Of a DNA stretch of 15,230 nucleotides, positions 13,867 through 15,230 are shown piece by piece. The notes under the pieces were generated by a model. That model saw only the letters and a list, made by a program, of their open reading frames with translations. It did not search any database and was not told where the DNA came from. Where the stretch lies: the NCBI GenBank assembly GCA_050114795.1, contig JASFRS010000052.1:1-15230 (forward strand), written 5' to 3'. This DNA comes from JASFRS01 sp050114795 (GTDB taxonomy: Bacteria; Pseudomonadota; Alphaproteobacteria; Sphingomonadales; CAKZYD01). Every line of letters begins with the position of its first letter. Positions within the stretch are counted from its first letter, which is position 1. The position numbers and the translations under genes were made by a program.

Positions 13867-14000
13867 GGGCGGATCGCAAGTCGTCATTCACTCCGGCCCT
13901 AAGAATGATGACTGATAGCAATGACCCCCGCGCAAGAACATGCGCGATTTGCACCGCCCTTAGGCCGATCACCTCTATCCCGCAAGAGAGGTGGTCGGCC
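13867..14000 (+). ncRNA. Candidate structured RNA upstream of the flavodoxin gene
   Basis: Several helices fit together on the + strand. GGGCGG (13867-13872) pairs with CCGCCC (13954-13959), and continues as ATCGC (13873-13877) with GCGAT (13944-13948) across a five-base bulge. Inside is CGTCATTC (13882-13889) with GAATGATG (13903-13910). CGCGCA (13929-13934) and TGCGCG (13941-13946) form an alternative hairpin. A 14-bp hairpin, 13963-13976 with 13987-14000, follows and leads into a weak T-rich stretch. Two G-U pairs (13883 with 13909, 13969 with 13994) would be A-C mismatches on the other strand, so the + strand is favoured. The loop at 13894-13902 can also pair with 13959-13967, a possible pseudoknot or switch. 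I match it to no known family. It could be a small RNA or a leader of the flavodoxin gene. Confidence 0.4.
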
Positions 14001-14105
14001 ATTTCTGTTTTAAACGGATTTTTTCTGCGCCATTACCCCTCAAGGCTTGATCGTGTATAAAGTCACGATTGCCTTGTTTATATTTATGAAAATGAGGGGG
14101 AGGTC

Positions 14106-14849
14106 ATGTTAAATGCAAAACAGGAAGAATTATGTGCGGCGAGCAAGTGGGATTTTTCCGATTTAAAGGCCCTGTTTTTGAACTGCACTTTAAAAAAACG
14201 GCCAGAGCCATCCCATACCCAAGGACTTGTCGATATTTCTAAGGCGATTATGGAGAAAAACGGCGTTTCGGCCAAATGTTTGCGCCCGGTGGATTATGCC
14301 ATTGCGACTGGGATCTACCCTGATATGCGTGAGCACGGCTGGGATGAAGATGATTGGCCAAATATATATAAAGATGTGACGGAAGCGGATATTCTTGTTC
14401 TGACAACGCCAATCTGGTTAGGGGATAAATCTTCAGTTTGTACGCGAGTTGTAGAGCGCCTTTATGCAAATTCTCATCTCCTAAATGACTCAGGACAATA
14501 TGCTTATTATGGCCGCGTTGGGGGATGCCTTGTTACCGGCAATGAGGATGGTGCAAAGCATTGCGCGATGAACATCCTCTATTCATTGCAACATCTTGGT
14601 TATGTCATTCCGCCCCAAGCGGATGCCGCTTGGGTTGGGGAGGCGGGGCCAGGGCCATCTTATCTGGATGAGGGGTCCGGAGGGTTGGAGAATGATTTTA
14701 CGAACAGAAATACGACGTTTATGACCTGGAATCTACTGCATATGGCGCGCATGATTAAAGATAGGGGCGGTATCCCGGCGCATGGTAATCAAAGGTCTGA
14801 ATGGGACGCGGGGTGTCGCTTTGATTATCCGAACCCAGATTATCGATAA
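14106..14849 (+). CDS. Flavodoxin-family / NADPH-dependent FMN reductase-like protein
   Basis: This 247-residue protein starts at an ATG with GGGGGAGG just ahead. The N-terminal LKALFLNCTLKKRPEPSHTQ (residues 20-39) is a first beta-strand plus the FMN phosphate-binding loop of the flavodoxin-like reductases. ADILVLTTPIWLGDKSSVCT (94-113) is the second flavin-binding loop, and GNEDGAKHCAMNILYSLQHL (145-164) the third region. It should bind FMN and act as a cytosolic oxidoreductase; the substrate is unknown. It is longer than typical (180-200) members, with an N-terminal addition of about 20 residues and a C-terminal tail. The next gene is ribF, which makes FMN and FAD, a suggestive neighbour, though a terminator separates them. 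Confidence 0.88.
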   Translation: MLNAKQEELCAASKWDFSDLKALFLNCTLKKRPEPSHTQGLVDISKAIMEKNGVSAKCLRPVDYAIATGIYPDMREHGWDEDDWPNIYKDVTEADILVLTTPIWLGDKSSVCTRVVERLYANSHLLNDSGQYAYYGRVGGCLVTGNEDGAKHCAMNILYSLQHLGYVIPPQADAAWVGEAGPGPSYLDEGSGGLENDFTNRNTTFMTWNLLHMARMIKDRGGIPAHGNQRSEWDAGCRFDYPNPDYR

Positions 14850-14885
14850 ATTCCAATTTTAGAACCTGATGCCTTTTAAAATGAA

Positions 14886-14917
14886 ACGCCGAGGGGTCCT
14901 GTGAACTCCCCCGGCGT
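14886..14917 (+). terminator. Hairpin after the flavodoxin gene
   Basis: ACGCCG (14886-14891) and GGGG (14893-14896) pair with CCCC (14908-14911) and CGGCGT (14912-14917), with one bulged A. No T-run follows at once, but a second small hairpin, AGCG-CCCC-CGCT, ends in five T at 14936-14940. Together they probably stop transcription between the flavodoxin gene and ribF. Confidence 0.6.
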
Positions 14918-15054
14918 CCCTTCCAGCGCCCCCGCTTTTTCCTGTCTTGAAGCTTAGCTTATGTCTATGCTTTAAAAAATAGGTTAACACTCAGTGCTTT
15001 GCGTTGATGGTGATACGCAGGTGTGTAAGAGGTTTGCTTGGAAAAGGCGCTTTG

Positions 15055-15230
15055 ATGCAAATATATCGTCATATTGATCAACTGGGCCCCAATGCGCGTG
15101 GTGCAGTTATCGCTCTAGGCACATTCGATGGGTTTCACAGGGGACATCAAAAGGTTATTACGGATGCAGGTGTTGTTGCTGATGAGCTTAATGCCCCATT
15201 GGCAGTTCTAACAACAGAACCGCATCCCCG
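15055..15230 (+). CDS. ribF: RibF, bifunctional riboflavin kinase/FAD synthetase, N-terminal fragment
   Basis: The window ends inside this gene; 58 complete codons are visible from the ATG at 15055. The segment ALGTFDGFHRGHQKVI (about residues 21-36) is the nucleotidyltransferase signature of RibF: G-T-F-D-G-x-H-x-G-H, with the HxGH motif that binds ATP. The ending TTEPHPR matches the conserved F-x-P-H-P segment in position. RibF phosphorylates riboflavin to FMN and adenylylates it to FAD. The ribosome binding site is weak (GGAAAAGG, 7 bases or so ahead). The C-terminal kinase domain lies outside the window. Confidence 0.93.
   Translation, partial: MQIYRHIDQLGPNARGAVIALGTFDGFHRGHQKVITDAGVVADELNAPLAVLTTEPHP

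Noticed and set aside
13867..14000. 6S RNA, SRP RNA, RNase P RNA or a known riboswitch
   Set aside because: I looked for the SRP tetraloop region, the RNase P conserved blocks and the FMN and other riboswitch cores and saw none. A divergent 6S RNA cannot be fully excluded by eye, but the multi-hairpin fold does not look like the single long rod.
13797..14060. An 87-codon open frame in the intergenic gap, + strand
   Set aside because: It has no recognised motif and no ribosome binding site, has odd composition (rich in Cys, Arg, His), and covers the structured RNA candidate.
1..15230. tRNA genes, CRISPR arrays, insertion sequences
   Set aside because: I saw no T-loop pattern of a tRNA, no regularly spaced repeats, and no transposase or terminal inverted repeats with target duplications.

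Overview
The window looks like part of an alphaproteobacterial chromosome. The tail genes are closest in order and sequence to the siphovirus-like tail module of alphaproteobacterial gene transfer agents (GTAs) and related prophages, and the flanking genes (OmpA-type porin with a Pro/Glu linker, CsaA, SCP2, DUF1499, an AsmA-like protein, RibF) are ordinary host genes. Base composition is moderate for the class and looks similar in phage and host genes. I cannot name the genus; a marine Kordiimonadales/Sneathiella-like lineage is only a guess.

Region 1 (1-8909, + strand) is a tightly packed tail operon, cut at the left edge: C-terminus of an HK97-gp10-like protein, tail terminator (DUF3168), major tail tube protein, two overlapping tail assembly chaperones, a small two-helix membrane protein, a short tape measure protein, a 785-residue protein ending in a distal-tail DUF2460 domain with a large sheath/TIM-barrel-like N-terminal part, the DUF2163 hub with four cysteines, an NlpC/P60 peptidase, a gp15-like baseplate/host-specificity protein and a DUF2793 protein. 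No integrase, lysin, repressor or att site is visible, so a domesticated GTA-like particle or a prophage continuing to the left are both possible. The domain arrangement is the most distinctive feature: the gp15 homologue appears to lack the TIM domain of RcGTA gp15, while a TIM-like domain sits in front of DUF2460.

Region 2 (about 8910-10612, + strand) holds an OmpA-family outer membrane protein, a strong intrinsic terminator and csaA, whose ribosome binding site starts just after the terminator T-tract. Region 3 (10609-13479, - strand) is a run of envelope-related genes: a secreted four-cysteine protein, a DUF1499 protein, a soluble SCP2-domain protein, an acidic lipoprotein and an AsmA-like membrane-anchored protein, with intrinsic terminators after the lipoprotein and SCP2 genes.

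Region 4 (13501-14105) is a roughly 600-base gap between divergent genes. Its right half can fold into a compact multi-helix RNA on the + strand ending in a 14-bp hairpin, and I regard it as a candidate non-coding RNA or leader. Region 5 (14106-15230, + strand) holds a flavodoxin-family protein, a hairpin terminator, and the first 58 codons of ribF, cut by the right edge.
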